64,000 bases of DNA from Megalonaias nervosa (GCA_016617855.1 JAECUM010001903.1:1-64000), one strand, 5' to 3'. Shown: positions 34,912 through 45,252, numbered from the stretch's first letter. Notes: generated from the letters alone by a model not told the origin. Numbers and translations: made by a program.

Positions 34912-35979
34912 TTAAGGAGTTTCAGCTACGAATTCCAGATACCACCAGTAACGTCTCGGAGGCATTTCCGTTGATATCAGCGTAAATATTTCTTTAATGT
35001 TTTTATTTAGCATCACCAGTAGAGGATTATGATATACATTCGGTGATGATGAAGTGGCAGCAGTAATTTCTAAACCACGCATAGACAGTCTGTATAAACC
35101 AGTTACTTCTGCGGTATGTTCGAGAGTGTTATTTTGTGGTGTCCATGTTGATGATCCGGACGCTACTGTATGCACGATATTGTTAATTTGTCCGTGTGGA
35201 ATTTTAATCAGATTAGTTTTTTGGACAATATTAGGTATTCCACTGACAATATCATTGAGTTTCATGTTAACGTCGGCTAGTTTTATGTCAACGGTGGGTT
35301 GTTCCCCCAAAAATTCTTTAATGGTTTTGTTTATATTTCTACGAAAATTTAAGAACGTTTCTACATGTCTAGAAAAAGTATTATTGAGTGTAGTCATTTC
35401 GTCATTGATTGTTTTTAGTGAAGTTGTCATAGGAATTTCCTTATCATCGACGTATTTCTTCGTTGCAGCATCAAAATCAGATTCTGGTGTTCTAAGATTA
35501 TTAATACCATTATTATTCATGTTGAGAAATGCACGCATTATACCGCCGTTGACTAATACGTACTTAGATTCTTGATCGTCGACATATTTCTTTGTTGCAG
35601 CGCCTGTATCTGCGGCTGGGTTTCCAAGGTCTATAGTTTTATTTCGGTTCATGATAATGTGACCCGTGAATGAATCACCAGCTTTCTTAATATAATCGTT
35701 GACTGACGTACCGGAATCTTGTATTTTACCCTGATCAGTAAAAGTAACGATATTATCAACAACCACATTAGGAATTCGTATAAGTACATATGGCAGTTGT
35801 ATATTACTAGTTTTTAATCGTCCTTCTTTATACTGAAAAACAACTACTTCATTTTGATCAACACTGGTTATGTTTAATAAATTATCTATCTCATTTCTAA
35901 GTTGATCGAGAGTTGCGTATTTAGATAAATCAACCTTCTTTGGATCTCTACTAGAGGATCTTCCATAAATATCCACCAT
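34912..35979 (-). CDS. Trimeric fibre-like protein (element 2A)
   Basis: An intact 355-codon ORF. The shaft contains repeats of the phage tail-fibre type: KKAGDSFTGHIIMN, GAATKKYVDDQ, GIMRAFLNMNNNGINNL and DAATKKYVDDK (residues about 90-180), followed by a coiled-coil-like region. The C-terminus (GLYRLSMRGLEI and onward) looks like a beta-sandwich head of the C1q/TNF kind, by pattern only. It is likely the receptor-binding spike on the penton. It is expressed with penton and membrane protein (24-bp gap). Confidence 0.78.
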   Translation of the reverse strand: MVDIYGRSSSRDPKKVDLSKYATLDQLRNEIDNLLNITSVDQNEVVVFQYKEGRLKTSNIQLPYVLIRIPNVVVDNIVTFTDQGKIQDSGTSVNDYIKKAGDSFTGHIIMNRNKTIDLGNPAADTGAATKKYVDDQESKYVLVNGGIMRAFLNMNNNGINNLRTPESDFDAATKKYVDDKEIPMTTSLKTINDEMTTLNNTFSRHVETFLNFRRNINKTIKEFLGEQPTVDIKLADVNMKLNDIVSGIPNIVQKTNLIKIPHGQINNIVHTVASGSSTWTPQNNTLEHTAEVTGLYRLSMRGLEITAATSSSPNVYHNPLLVMLNKNIKEIFTLISTEMPPRRYWWYLEFVAETP

Positions 35980-35985
35980 TATTAT

Positions 35986-36424
35986 TTATTGACATCTGTT
36001 TAAATGAGACAACGTGGTATATTCATGCACAATTTTGTGAGGTGGTTCTGTTGATTTTGATACAGCATCAAGTACGTTAAATACTTCTCGACCACATATT
36101 GGTGGATCCGTTAATGTTTGTGTTGGTAACGTTGAATACCAGATTGGAATACTTTGCATGCTGCTAACATAATGCAGAAATTCTTTTGGTGGTGCTAGTC
36201 CATATGAATCAAAATAAATAATTCCACGTGGATCAATTACATATCCAACCCAGTGTGTGCCTGGTCCAGAGTTTTTGTCGAGATTAATAATACCTGATTC
36301 AATATTGTTTGTTTTTTTGGTAATTGATCACGCATAAAAACACCTCTGAAATTTTTTTTTTTAATTTTTTAGCGGCATCGAGTAAATCAAAATTGGACAT
36401 AGGCGATAACAGTAAACTGTCCAT
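35986..36424 (-). pseudogene. Adenain-like cysteine protease, frameshifted (element 2A)
   Basis: ATG 36,424 starts MDSLLLSPMSNFDLLDAAKK. A poly-A run shifts the frame, after which FRGVFMRDQLP, SGPGTHWVGYV (His), IIYFDSYGLAPPKEFL (Asp), TLPTQTLTD (Gln) and PPICGREVFN (Cys) follow in two frames. The active-site set is complete, so only the frame is damaged. It overlaps the end of the minor-capsid ORF in another frame. Confidence 0.82.
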
Positions 36425-36981
36425 GGTAATCTCAGGCCCTTTCCGTACCATGAATGTGGGGTCCCTGGCAATCTTAGACCGCCACCGTAGGCTGGGCCTG
36501 ATAATCTTAGACGGCCCGGCTGTGGCACGTTTGGTGGTCTTAGACGTCTTCCGTGTTGTTTTGCCAGTGATCGTTTTTTTAAGCTTTCTGTGTGCATGAT
36601 TCCCTGACCCGTTGCTTTCTTTAATGCCATTCCAGCAGCAGTTCCAACAGCGCCTAATGCAGCTGCTTTTGCAACAGCTGGGGCTGCAGCGGCTATTAAT
36701 GCTGGTATAGCTGCAAGAAGTGGAAATATACCACCCGTCTTAGCGATATCTTTAATGGCACCCGCAGAAAGATTAAGTTTTATACCTTTATTTGATTTTT
36801 TGGCTTCATTGAAGTTTCTGAACTGATGCTCGGTCAACGACAATTTATTTGCACCGCTCATCTGTTCTTTCTTTAGCGATATTTTTATTCCACAGTTATT
36901 TTTTGATGCTGATTGTAGCCTTTTGATCTGACCAGGAGTCAGACTAACACTAACGTGATTATATGACATTATAATATTCAT
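36361..36981 (-). CDS. Minor capsid / membrane-active protein (element 2A)
   Basis: A 206-codon ORF. The N-terminal half has paired motifs (SVSLTPGQIKRLQSAS and LSLTEHQFRNFNEAKK) each followed by a GIK(I/L) strand. Then come KTGGIFPLLAAIPALIAAAA, an amphipathic/hydrophobic helix, and a C-terminal run of G-RLRL/GLRLP repeats. The same layout is found in the type-1 proteins at 40,558-40,927 and 63,609-64,000. Its role as a pVI-like cement or membrane-active protein is inferred. The last 20 residues may be out of the true frame. Confidence 0.72.
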   Translation of the reverse strand: MNIIMSYNHVSVSLTPGQIKRLQSASKNNCGIKISLKKEQMSGANKLSLTEHQFRNFNEAKKSNKGIKLNLSAGAIKDIAKTGGIFPLLAAIPALIAAAAPAVAKAAALGAVGTAAGMALKKATGQGIMHTESLKKRSLAKQHGRRLRPPNVPQPGRLRLSGPAYGGGLRLPGTPHSWYGKGLRLPWTVYCYRLCPILIYSMPLKN

Positions 36982-36992
36982 AAACGATCTAA

Positions 36993-38372
36993 TTACATGT
37001 TTTCTACTGGAGCATCAACAACTCTCATTCGTCCACCAAGTAACATTGATTTATCGCTGAGTATAACAGCGATTGCTCTGTAATTGGCAACAACTCCAAT
37101 ATCTCTATTAACATGAGCTCGAAAATGTATATCGACTACAGATTGTCTGGTTAAATCTAAATGTTCAAGCGAAAAGTAATAAATTGGATATAAGGTTGTA
37201 AAATCTAACTGTGATATTTGTAAACCAGTATCAACATTTTGATCAGGTCCCATGAACGTCATTAATCGATGATGTGCACTTGCTACATGATTTTGATCGA
37301 AATTCAACAATATATCCTCGGATGGTTCTTGATGTCCATTTATCCTTAAAGAAACTTCAGAAACACCAAGTTTGTCAAATATCATAATACTTTCATCTTG
37401 ATCGTTTACTCGTGCAACATTTTGAAGCGCAATAAATATATGTCTTAGTGCAGAAACACCTTGCTGTGACGCTATTTACCATGTAAATAAACCATTATTA
37501 TTACTCTGGATAGCATTTGTGGTCGTTGTCAACCATGATAACATTGATTTACCACCTTGACTCATAAAAGATAGTAACCGATCTTCTTCAGATATTGTTG
37601 GAGTCATCACCGGCATCCACAATGAAAGCTTCGTAAGAATTACTCTACCAGCATCAACTGCACCAGGTCGCCAGATTGCATCATTATCAGTGGCTTTTCG
37701 CACAAGTACAACTGTGTGCTGAGCTCCAAAAATGACTTTTCTGACATTTCTGCAAAATCCAAAAATATGTGACAGTGGAATTGAACATGAAAATGCTCTT
37801 CTATCACCTTTTAACATTGATTTACGTACTGCAAATCCTAAGTTAAAATTTGCATTCATTGATATTACTGCGGGAGTTTCTGCGTCTCCTGCGGCATTTC
37901 TTACATTACCAATAGTTACGTTTCTACTTTCTGGAAAATCAGTTGTATCCTTCGCAAACATCATTGATGGGCCAGCCAATCTTGAATAATCGTCGCTGTA
38001 TCTTGCTAAAACCAATATTGTTGTAGCAACATCAACGTCGTTCTGAATAGATTCAATATTTTTTCCGTCAATCATGTACGTAGCACTGTCAAATAACGCC
38101 ATAATACCATTATTAACAAAACGAACAATAACATTAGCTCCATATGCTACTGGTAATGCAGGATTAGCGATATTTAAAATTTCACCTTCTACCTCAATAA
38201 ATGCCTCAGCGGGTAAGAAATATCTGCTTGTATCATGAACTTGCAGTTCATTTCGTTCACGCTGATCTGGAATTCGTGCATCATAAGAATAATATTGACA
38301 ATCACACACAGACTCATCTTTGAGTACTGGTGCATCCATGTCGAATGCGGGGTCAGATATGCGCTTGAACAT
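36993..38372 (-). pseudogene. Major capsid protein, one in-frame stop (element 2A)
   Basis: One 460-codon frame runs from 38,372 to 36,993 with a single TAA at 37,476-37,478, where the type-1 MCP has Arg (YTWRI). Shared blocks with the type-1 MCP are FLPAEAFIEVEGEI, SIPLSHIFGFCRNVRKVIFG and LSLWMPVMTPT. The C-terminal domain has LDFTTLYPIYYFSLE. Length and synteny fit the double jelly-roll MCP of Polintons. It lies upstream of the minor-capsid gene with an 11-bp gap. Confidence 0.88.
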
Positions 38373-38442
38373 CTTTATTATATTTGCTATCGTCTAAAAC
38401 GAAGACCACTTCCTGCTATCAGACTAGCGGTTATATTTTTTG

Positions 38443-38834
38443 TTATTTTTCTGACGTTGGTACACTAGCCAACGCTGCTAGTTTTTGATTCGCAGCTTGA
38501 TTTATTATTTTACTGACATTTGCAGGCATTACTTCAGTACTGGGTAAATCTACTGGTTGAGGTTTTCGTCGTATCAATCGTGCTAGTCTATCCTTGATCG
38601 CTGAGAATGTTTTACTAGCAACATTACCAACAGCACTAATACCTTTTTCACGAACAACATCAATAGCTTTCATTCCCAGTTGTTTGCAATCGGTATTGCT
38701 TTTGGGGCTATCCTTCTAAATAGACCCTGAACAACATCACCTAGTCCATCTCCGTAGGTTGTTTTGTATACTGGTAATCGTGAGTTTATTACCCTGACCA
38801 TGGTTGGTCCACGTTGAGTACTATGTACGATCAT
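38443..38834 (-). pseudogene. pVI-like minor virion protein, frameshifted (element 2A)
   Basis: ATG 38,834 starts MIVHSTQRGPTMVRVINS and continues VYKTTYGDGLGDVVQGLFRR. After IANN the frame shifts into MKAIDVVREKGISAVGNVAS and RLARLIRRKPQ. The G-D-G-x-G-D plus FRRI(A)P pattern and downstream alternating Ala/Val helix resemble small virion proteins of Polintons and adomaviruses. It has a paralogue immediately upstream. Confidence 0.65.
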
Positions 38835-38853
38835 TTTATCATAGTAATTTTAT

Positions 38854-39063
38854 TTAATTATATACTAATCGATATGTTAATTCCGCTAATCTATCGCTGA
38901 TTACCAAAAATAATTTACTAATAGCATTAATAACCCTTATTCCAAATAGTTTTGCAATAGGTATTACTTTTTTCGGGGATATTATTCTCAATAAACACTG
39001 AACAACATCACCTATTTTATCTCCGCATGTCGCTTTATATACCTGTTGATCTATAGTTCTCAT
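38854..39063 (-). CDS. Paralogue of the pVI-like protein (element 2A)
   Basis: A 69-codon ORF with VYKATCGDKIGDVVQCLLRI and IPIAKLFGIRVINAISKLF, and SDRLAELTYR. It matches the neighbouring gene over its whole length (YGDGLGDVVQGLFRR, IPIAN, KDRLARLIRR). A tandem gene duplication with the second copy shortened at the C-terminus is the simplest reading. Confidence 0.6.
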   Translation of the reverse strand: MRTIDQQVYKATCGDKIGDVVQCLLRIISPKKVIPIAKLFGIRVINAISKLFLVISDRLAELTYRLVYN

Positions 39064-39098
39064 AGTACGTCTATATTGATTAATATTTAATTACGTAC

Positions 39099-40233
39099 TC
39101 AATCACTGTAATAATCGTCGGAACTTTCATTAATGAGAGACCGATACACATCAATATCCATGATACCGCCTGTAAATAATCGTTTACAAATATCAGCTGC
39201 TTCATTAATTATTTCTGGAGAGTTATTACCAGCTCGTTTTCCTCCAATGAGTATTTCTAATCGATCAGCATCGGCAAGGACGTTATTAGGACATGGAGTA
39301 ACGAGACCACTTCCTTGAATAGTAAGACCGTGTCCAGATGAGCTGCTAGAAGAGACGTCTGACGGCCAATATTCTCCTTCTTCTTCCTCACCTACTGTTT
39401 GGACTGGTTGTCGTTGTTTTTGTGGTTTTGGAGATTGTGGCAATTGCTGTGGTAGTGATGGTAATAGTTGTGGCAATTGTTGTTGTGGTGGTGGTGATAC
39501 TTGTTGTGGTAGTGGTGGTAGCAGTAGTGATAGTGGTAATTTAAGTCGTGGTTGTTTTTGTGGTTTTGGAGATTGTGGCAATTGCTGTGGTAGTGGTGAT
39601 ACTTGTTGTGCAATATAGTTATCTATCTTATTTTTATAATTTTCGAATTTAATTAATGTTATTGTGTATGCGATATATCCATTTGCGCCAAGTATCCTCA
39701 TTTACGGGATCATCAGCGAATTCAGATTTTAAAAATTGTTTTCGATTATAATAACCTCTCGCAGCAATCTCAATTAATTTTAAATCTTCGGCTTTTCTAA
39801 TAAAATCAATAGCTTCTTCGGTAAACTTATCGACCAGATTAACCCTGGCTCTTGCTTCTGATTCTTTTTCTGGTTCCGGTATATGATCTTTTATATCACC
39901 TATTTCAGCACGAGCTTGGTCAATACCTTCAAGTATTTCTTGCATTGGTTGAGCAGCAGCTATTTCAGCTGGAAGTTCTTGTAGAATCTTCTTTGTTTTT
40001 TTAGTTCTTTCTGCTATTTTTCCAGTTGCTTCAGCGGTTTTCTCTAACGTAGGAAGAAGACCTTTAGTGGTTTCTGTGATAGGTTTAAATAATTGTTTTG
40101 TATCCTCTTCAAATTCAACTTGAGATTCCTGACGTGATTGTAATTGTTGCTTGACAGAATCACGAACAGGTAAATATTTTTTAATTGCCTCTAATCGCTC
40201 TCGAGCTAATTTAGCTGAATGTGGTTCTCCAAT
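39099..40233 (-). pseudogene. Coiled-coil / Pro-Gln-rich virion-associated protein (element 2A)
   Basis: Starts where family members have ATG but here ATT (40,231-40,233: IGEPHSAKLARERLEAI). Helical charged segments follow (KKILQELPAEIAAAQPMQEI), then YYNRKQFLKSEFADDP. A frameshift near 39,650-39,700 leads to a low-complexity PQQLPQSPKPQKQ region, an acidic GEEEEGEYWPSD stretch, and a conserved C-terminus RLEILIGGKRAGNNSPEI. The same C-terminus ends the type-1 gene at 43,752-45,252. The function is unknown; it is located among the structural genes. Confidence 0.7.
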
Positions 40234-40272
40234 ATTTATTATTGATAATATTATTTATACTGGATGTTTAAT

Positions 40273-40542
40273 TTATAGCAGCAGGCAGGGTGAACGACAA
40301 AAATTGAGTGACCCGGCGAGTAAACTAAACGCACTATAAAATAAAAACAAAAAGTAAAAAATAAAATAACAAAAATAACTAACCCAAACGATTTATTATT
40401 CGTTTTTAACTATATGGAAATAATCTCGGTTAGAGGCTTTGGTTTAGAGTTATTGACATTGTTTGTTCAGCCTACGTAGGAACAGTTATGTTTTAGACAA
40501 ATGACGATTCAGACAAGTGGTCTGTTCACCCTGCCTGCTGCT
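40273..40542 (-). repeat. Right TIR of element 2A (270 bp)
   Basis: Inverted complement of 24,038-24,307. The outer end is GTTCACCCTGCCTGCTGCT (40,524-40,542). The inner end, AGCAGCAGGCAGGGTGAAC (40,277-40,295), is complementary to the outer end. Confidence 0.95.
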
Positions 40543-40547
40543 CCACC
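40543..40547. other. Target-site duplication of element 2A, right copy
   Basis: CCACC, identical to 24,033-24,037. Confidence 0.8.
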
Positions 40548-40557
40548 GCCGCTGGCG

Positions 40558-40927
40558 AGTCAATCGCCTGAGACCGCTTTTTTCGTTGCGCCAGATACTG
40601 AGCCAGAAGCTGCTGCTAATCCTAATGTACCTAACACCGGTAAAATTTTAGGTATTAACGTTCTGGCCATTACAGATAGTGCCGGACCAAAGAAACCGCC
40701 GTGTTTTGCCATTGCTGTTACTTGTGTGGTACTTAAATTTAAAACAAAAGGGTTGCCGCAGTTATACTTATTTACTTGTTTTTTGGTTAACATTAATTTT
40801 GTTAAAGTACCCGCGACTTTACTGCTGTCGACTTTTAATGAAACCTGCCTCTGCTTTGCAACAGCAGCTGCTAATTTTTTAACTTGACCGTAGTCAAATA
40901 TATATCTTGTACAATATATTTTGTCAT
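40558..40927 (-). pseudogene. Minor capsid protein, frameshifted (element 1A)
   Basis: ATG 40,927 gives MTKYIVQDIYLT, then one base is missing and the frame continues GQVKKLAAAVAKQRQVSL, KQVNKYNCGNPFVLNL and AKHGGFFGPALSVMA. It ends at TGA after KKAVSGD, 11 bp from the 2A duplication. The counterpart at 63,609-64,000 continues a little further, so element 2A landed just beyond this C-terminus. Confidence 0.78.
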
Positions 40928-40973
40928 CTTATATTAAAGTTCTAGATTAAACTTGCAAAATTACCTGTAATTT

Positions 40974-42487
40974 TTAAACTTGTACTGACATTTTATCTCC
41001 AACAGAATCAATTGTTATAGATCTGTCGCTGATCACTAACGCGTACACATACAACTGTGCTACTGGAACTGCTTCCAGTGTCCAGGTAATTTCAATATCA
41101 GCTGTTGAGTCGAAAGCTTGCTCGCTATGTTTGCTAACATCAAAATAAAATGTTGGATAAAGTGTACGAAACTCCTCTGTTGATATCTGAGATCCATCTC
41201 CGACGATTTGATATTTTTGCACTGCGTCGAGCAGGTACATGTAAGGTCTAGTAATGTTTTTATTAGCCTCATCTGCAAAATTACATTCTATCTTTCGTTC
41301 TGGATATTGCTTTGAATTTATTCTAGCATATATTCGTCTAACATCAACATTATCAAATATTGCATTATTTTGTTGTTGGTTACCACGTCGCGCTTGCCGC
41401 TGAAATGTAACAAATAATTGTCGCGGCAGTTGTTCACTTGATGTTGTTGTAATTCGCCATGTGTAGTCGGTAGTATTTGGAACTGCTGTTTGATATATTT
41501 TATGTTGCTGAAAATAAATTCTGTTTGTATGTTTTTGCAGCATATCATTTAATTCTGCCATTTTAGTGATTGATGGAGTTATTCGTGGCATCCACAGTGC
41601 AAGTCTGTGTATGATAAACTGTACATCAGCGCCGCCATCTCGAAATAAACAATCATTTTGCTCTGCTCGATCTAAAATGAGTGTATGTTTAACTCCACGA
41701 AATACTTTATTATAGTCCCTGCAAAAGCCGAAAATCATACTTAATGGCAGCATCATTGTAATTTGACGTGATCCTGCTGCAAGTTCTTTTCTCCTAGCAA
41801 AACCTTCATTGTCCCGTTAACTAAATCTAACATTGCAACGCCGTCTGCAGCTGCTCCTGGTGGTGTTATACTAAGATTATTACAAGCAGCAGTAAGCGAG
41901 ACTCTTGTAGCATTTGCATCAGCTGCTGCGGCTGATGCGGCTATACCTAGCGCGGCTGCATTAACAATAAGAAAAGTTCTTACAATTGCAGCATCTGCAG
42001 CAGCATCAGCACCGTGTACTAAAACACTTTTCGAGAAAAGTTCGGTCGATTCAGCTGCACCAGTGCCAGTATCCTTAAACCACATCCTATTAGTTGCAGT
42101 CGATCTGGAGTAATCGTCAGAAAACGAAATAGTATTTAAGATTGTACTTGAAACTTGTAGGTGACTTGAAATATCTTCGACAGTTTGATTAGCTAGCTGA
42201 TATCTGGCACTTTTAAATAAACACCAGCCATCATTTATAAGAGCTACTTCTGCGTTGGCCGCAATTGCGACACCTGGATTAGCTACTGTCATAATCTGGC
42301 CGCGAACTTCCAATATTGCTTTGTGAGGTAAAAGAAATACATCCTCATTTCGAGTATTAAATGTTCTAACACCAGCTTTATTTGGCTCATTAGAATTTTC
42401 GTCGAGATACTCAATATACTCGAATTCTGTTACAGTGTCATCGATGTCATAAGTTTCTGCTAAATCGAGATAATTTTTAACAGACAT
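40974..42487 (-). pseudogene. Major capsid protein, frameshifted (element 1A)
   Basis: The N-terminal 244 codons (42,487-41,753) and C-terminal 260 codons (41,756-40,974) overlap by 4 bp at a frameshift, giving a protein of about 500 residues. Blocks shared with the type-2 MCP are LLPHKAILEVRGQIM, LPLSMIFGFCRDYNKVFRG, LALWMPRITPS and FRTLYPTFYFDVS. An Ala-rich loop (residues about 165-205) is extra in this copy. It is the double jelly-roll shell protein by family and synteny. Confidence 0.87.
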
Positions 42488-42608
42488 TTTTTATTTATTA
42501 GATTTTATAAAATTACAGTGACTATGTCACTGCGGCGCTGTTACTTTAGATATTAATTTTTGTATAATCTGTTCGCCTTTTTACGATAAAAGTTTATTTT
42601 TGTTGTTA

Positions 42609-42873
42609 TCATTGCTCGTTGAGTTTCTTTTGTTGAGCGATTTCTGATATAATTTGTTTGATTGTCTGTGCGCCTTTACTTTTATCAGCTATTGTTTGTC
42701 CTGCTGCAGTTCCAGCAGCAGATGCAGCTCCAGCTGCAAAAGCTTTTGACGCGTCAAGTGTAATTGGGGCAACTTTATGCGCTATTCCCGGAACATTTTC
42801 AATAATTTTAGTAAATATATTTCCCAAAAATCCGCCAACAATTTTTCTTCTATAAAATGTTTTTTTGTTTCAT
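42609..42873 (-). pseudogene. Small pVI-like virion protein, frameshifted (element 1A)
   Basis: The plausible frame reads KIVGGFLGNIFTKIIENVPG, then an Ala/Gly-rich helix (FAAGAASAAGTAAGQ) and a Lys/Gln-rich end. The ATG at 42,873 is in another frame after one shift near 42,850. Its location upstream of the MCP gene parallels the pVI-like genes of element 2A. Confidence 0.55.
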
Positions 42874-42904
42874 TATATCTGAGGTTGCATACTTTTATTG
42901 CGAA

Positions 42905-43655
42905 TCACGAAGTGATCGCGCGTAAGTGTAAATAATAAGTAATAACCTCGTTATTCAGATCCAGCTGTCGTCCAGATTGATCTGTCAACTGCATATTTAT
43001 TGCTGTTATTTGATTTTCAACATTTAGCGGATAATAAATAACTTGCAGTGGACTAATTTGCATGAGCGATCCCGGTGGAACGTCTGGTGAAAAACTATAT
43101 ATTGTCTGTCCTTTACTTCCTCGAGCTGAGTAGATCCAGTTGCAATAGAACAATTTATTAATATCGTGTTTACGTCAGTTATATTTACTGGCAGTTCACC
43201 GTCAAATGTAATAGTGTCTCCTACTGAAGCAACATAATTTTCGTGATAAAATCCTATCAGTGGTGCGATACTTGTTGGCGATATAAAGTCGACTATCATA
43301 TTTCTTAATGTTATCCTAGCTCGTAACGTGCTATAATTTGGTGTCAGCTCAAAATTGTCAGCGATGCCGCCCGCCGTTGTTATAAGTTCTTTTATTGTTT
43401 TATTTAGATCAGTGAGATTATAAGCTCCTTGTGGAATTTAAATGTTGTCTGCGGGGTTCTCACATCTGGAGTAAATGAAACTTCATCATTCACCCCAGTT
43501 TTTACGTTGGTCATGGAATGCCAGCACGTGCAGGAAATTAGTCCAAATTCATACTGTTTTTCAGGATCCAGTTGTATTGGCGGAATATAATTTACTGAAA
43601 ATATTGCGCTATCTTTCGCGTCTGTACTAGAGTCAAGTAATAATGTTGTTGACAT
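42905..43655 (-). pseudogene. Penton (single jelly-roll) protein, frameshifted (element 1A)
   Basis: Three overlapping frames cover about 250 residues. Start: MSTTLLLDSSTDAKD, with YEFGLISCTCWHS. Middle: RNMIVDFISPTSIAPLIGFY. End: GQTIYSFSPDVPPGSL, YYPLNVENQITAINM and LNNEVITYYLHLR. The last block is diagnostic of Polinton pentons and also matches the type-2 penton. Frameshifts lie near 43,430 and 43,150. Confidence 0.82.
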
Positions 43656-43751
43656 TTATATTCTTTTATTTTATAAAATTAACATTTACAAAATTAACAT
43701 TTATATCAAGTCGCGGTGTAAAGTTTCGTATAAGTCAGATGTTAATAAATT

Positions 43752-45252
43752 TTATGATCTTAAATGATCATGTATATCAATAATTTCATTGTCAATTTCA
43801 GCGCCAACATTCCCAGCTTCTTTTGATGATATCAACAGCATTAATCTGCCAATCATTTCGACTGCTGATGTATATATTGTAACTCCGCTTCCAGTTATTT
43901 TACCTGTGCGAATATTCTCATTAAGTTCAAATTCATTATAAAATGTTGCATATTCGGATTTTCCAGATCTAATGTTTTTTGCAGTATTTAAAATAGATTC
44001 AGCAATAATAGCATTTCTAATTTGTAAATATATTTTTCTAAGGTCTTTTCCTTCAGCGTTGTCAATTTTTGTATAAGCTTCCTGTTGCTTTAATAGTATC
44101 TAACAATCCAGTAAAATAAATATAGTCATCTAATGACCAGTCTGAAATATTATCAACATTTTTTTAAATTCTTAAATCTTTTAAAAAAAATTATCATATT
44201 CATATTTTGGTATTTTACTTTTTACCATTTCTTTTATTGTCTTTTTACTCATTTCCTTTGGCGTTAAAGGTTTTATGCCCGCTGGTATCTCAGCTTTTCA
44301 GTCTCTTCTTTTAATATCTGACCTTCAGCTAACAATTTTTTAGCATAATCTATTCTTTTCTCATCTAAATATTTTGCTTCAGTAGCTATACTACTAAGGC
44401 TAGAATCAATATGTTGTTGTTTGTTAAATAATTTTATGTTCCTGATAACGTCTATATAAAGAACAGCAATAATTGAATGTCGATAAAATCTAATACTTTC
44501 ACTGAATCTTTCATCTGATATTAAAACACGAGCACGGTTTGCACTTTCTTCCATTATTTCTGTTAATTTTCTTATATTTTCATCAGTGTTAAAATCCTTA
44601 TTATGAATATGATATAATCTAAAATTTTTAAATCCATGTTCTTTGTCAAAAGCATCATATTCATAATCCTTTATTTTATCATCCTTTTTTTAATTCTTCA
44701 GAAAATCTTTCTCTTTTCTCTCTTATTGCAGCTTCTCTTGCAGCATCTTCTTCGTACCAGCTCTTTTCTTTTGGTTCTTCAAATTTGTTTTCTATATCTT
44801 CTAACTTTCTTCTAATCGGTCCAACTGTTAAACTTGCTAATTTTCGTTCAAGATCAAGTGGATGATTTGTAAGCCGATCTTTTTCAGCTTGTCTATCAAC
44901 AGGATTAAGAATATGTGCTGAAAGTTCTTCAGCTAATCTTCTTCTGTCTTCATCAGATCTAGCAACAATATTTGCGGCAGCTGCTTCGTGTTGTTCTTTA
45001 ACAATTCCAACCAAACTTTTTTCCTGTATTCGCTTAAGTTCTTCTGGAGACATTGTTTGCACTTCCGGTAGTTTTCCAAGTAGAGCCCCAGTAACTGGCT
45101 TTAAAACTGTAGGTGCTGCTTCTGCGGCAACTATCTGTCCACGTCGTGCTTGCTGCACGTTTTGCTTAAATGGTGCTTGAGACTGAGCAAGTTTTTTTTA
45201 GATCTTCTATATGTTTTCTGTGTTTTGCTAGTTTATCCGTTTTATTATGCAT
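43752..45252 (-). pseudogene. Coiled-coil virion-associated protein, frameshifted (element 1A)
   Basis: ATG 45,252 gives MHNKTDKLAKHRKHIEDLKK, then a poly-A shift leads to the 159-codon frame with LGKLPEVQTMSPEELKRIQE and heavily charged helices, a second piece at 44,273-44,554, and a C-terminal frame containing RTGKITGSGVTIYTS and GRLMLLISSKEAGNVGAEI. That C-terminus matches GGKRAGNNSPEI of the type-2 gene at 39,099-40,233. At least three breaks. Function unknown. Confidence 0.7.

Larger units (their letters stand above)
24038..40542. mobile_element. Element 2A: complete 16.5-kb Polinton-type element nested in 1A
   Basis: It is bounded by 270-bp inverted repeats and a 5-bp CCACC duplication, and holds about 17 genes. 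The order is ATPase, zinc ribbon, PLA2, integrase, Pol-like/helicase/HNH, Cys-rich protein, HNH, small protein, a 1.7-kb non-coding gap, then penton, membrane protein, fibre, protease, minor capsid, MCP, two pVI-like paralogues and a coiled-coil protein. All morphogenesis genes expected of a virion-forming Polinton are present. Several are still open, so insertion is younger than that of element 3. Confidence 0.93.

Noticed and set aside
35054..35575. 173-codon plus-strand ORF opposite the fibre
   Set aside because: Antisense shadow of the intact fibre gene; no motif.
39392..39613. His/Tyr/Asn-rich ORF
   Set aside because: It is a shadow of the CAA/CCA-rich coding repeat of the Pro-Gln-rich protein in another frame.
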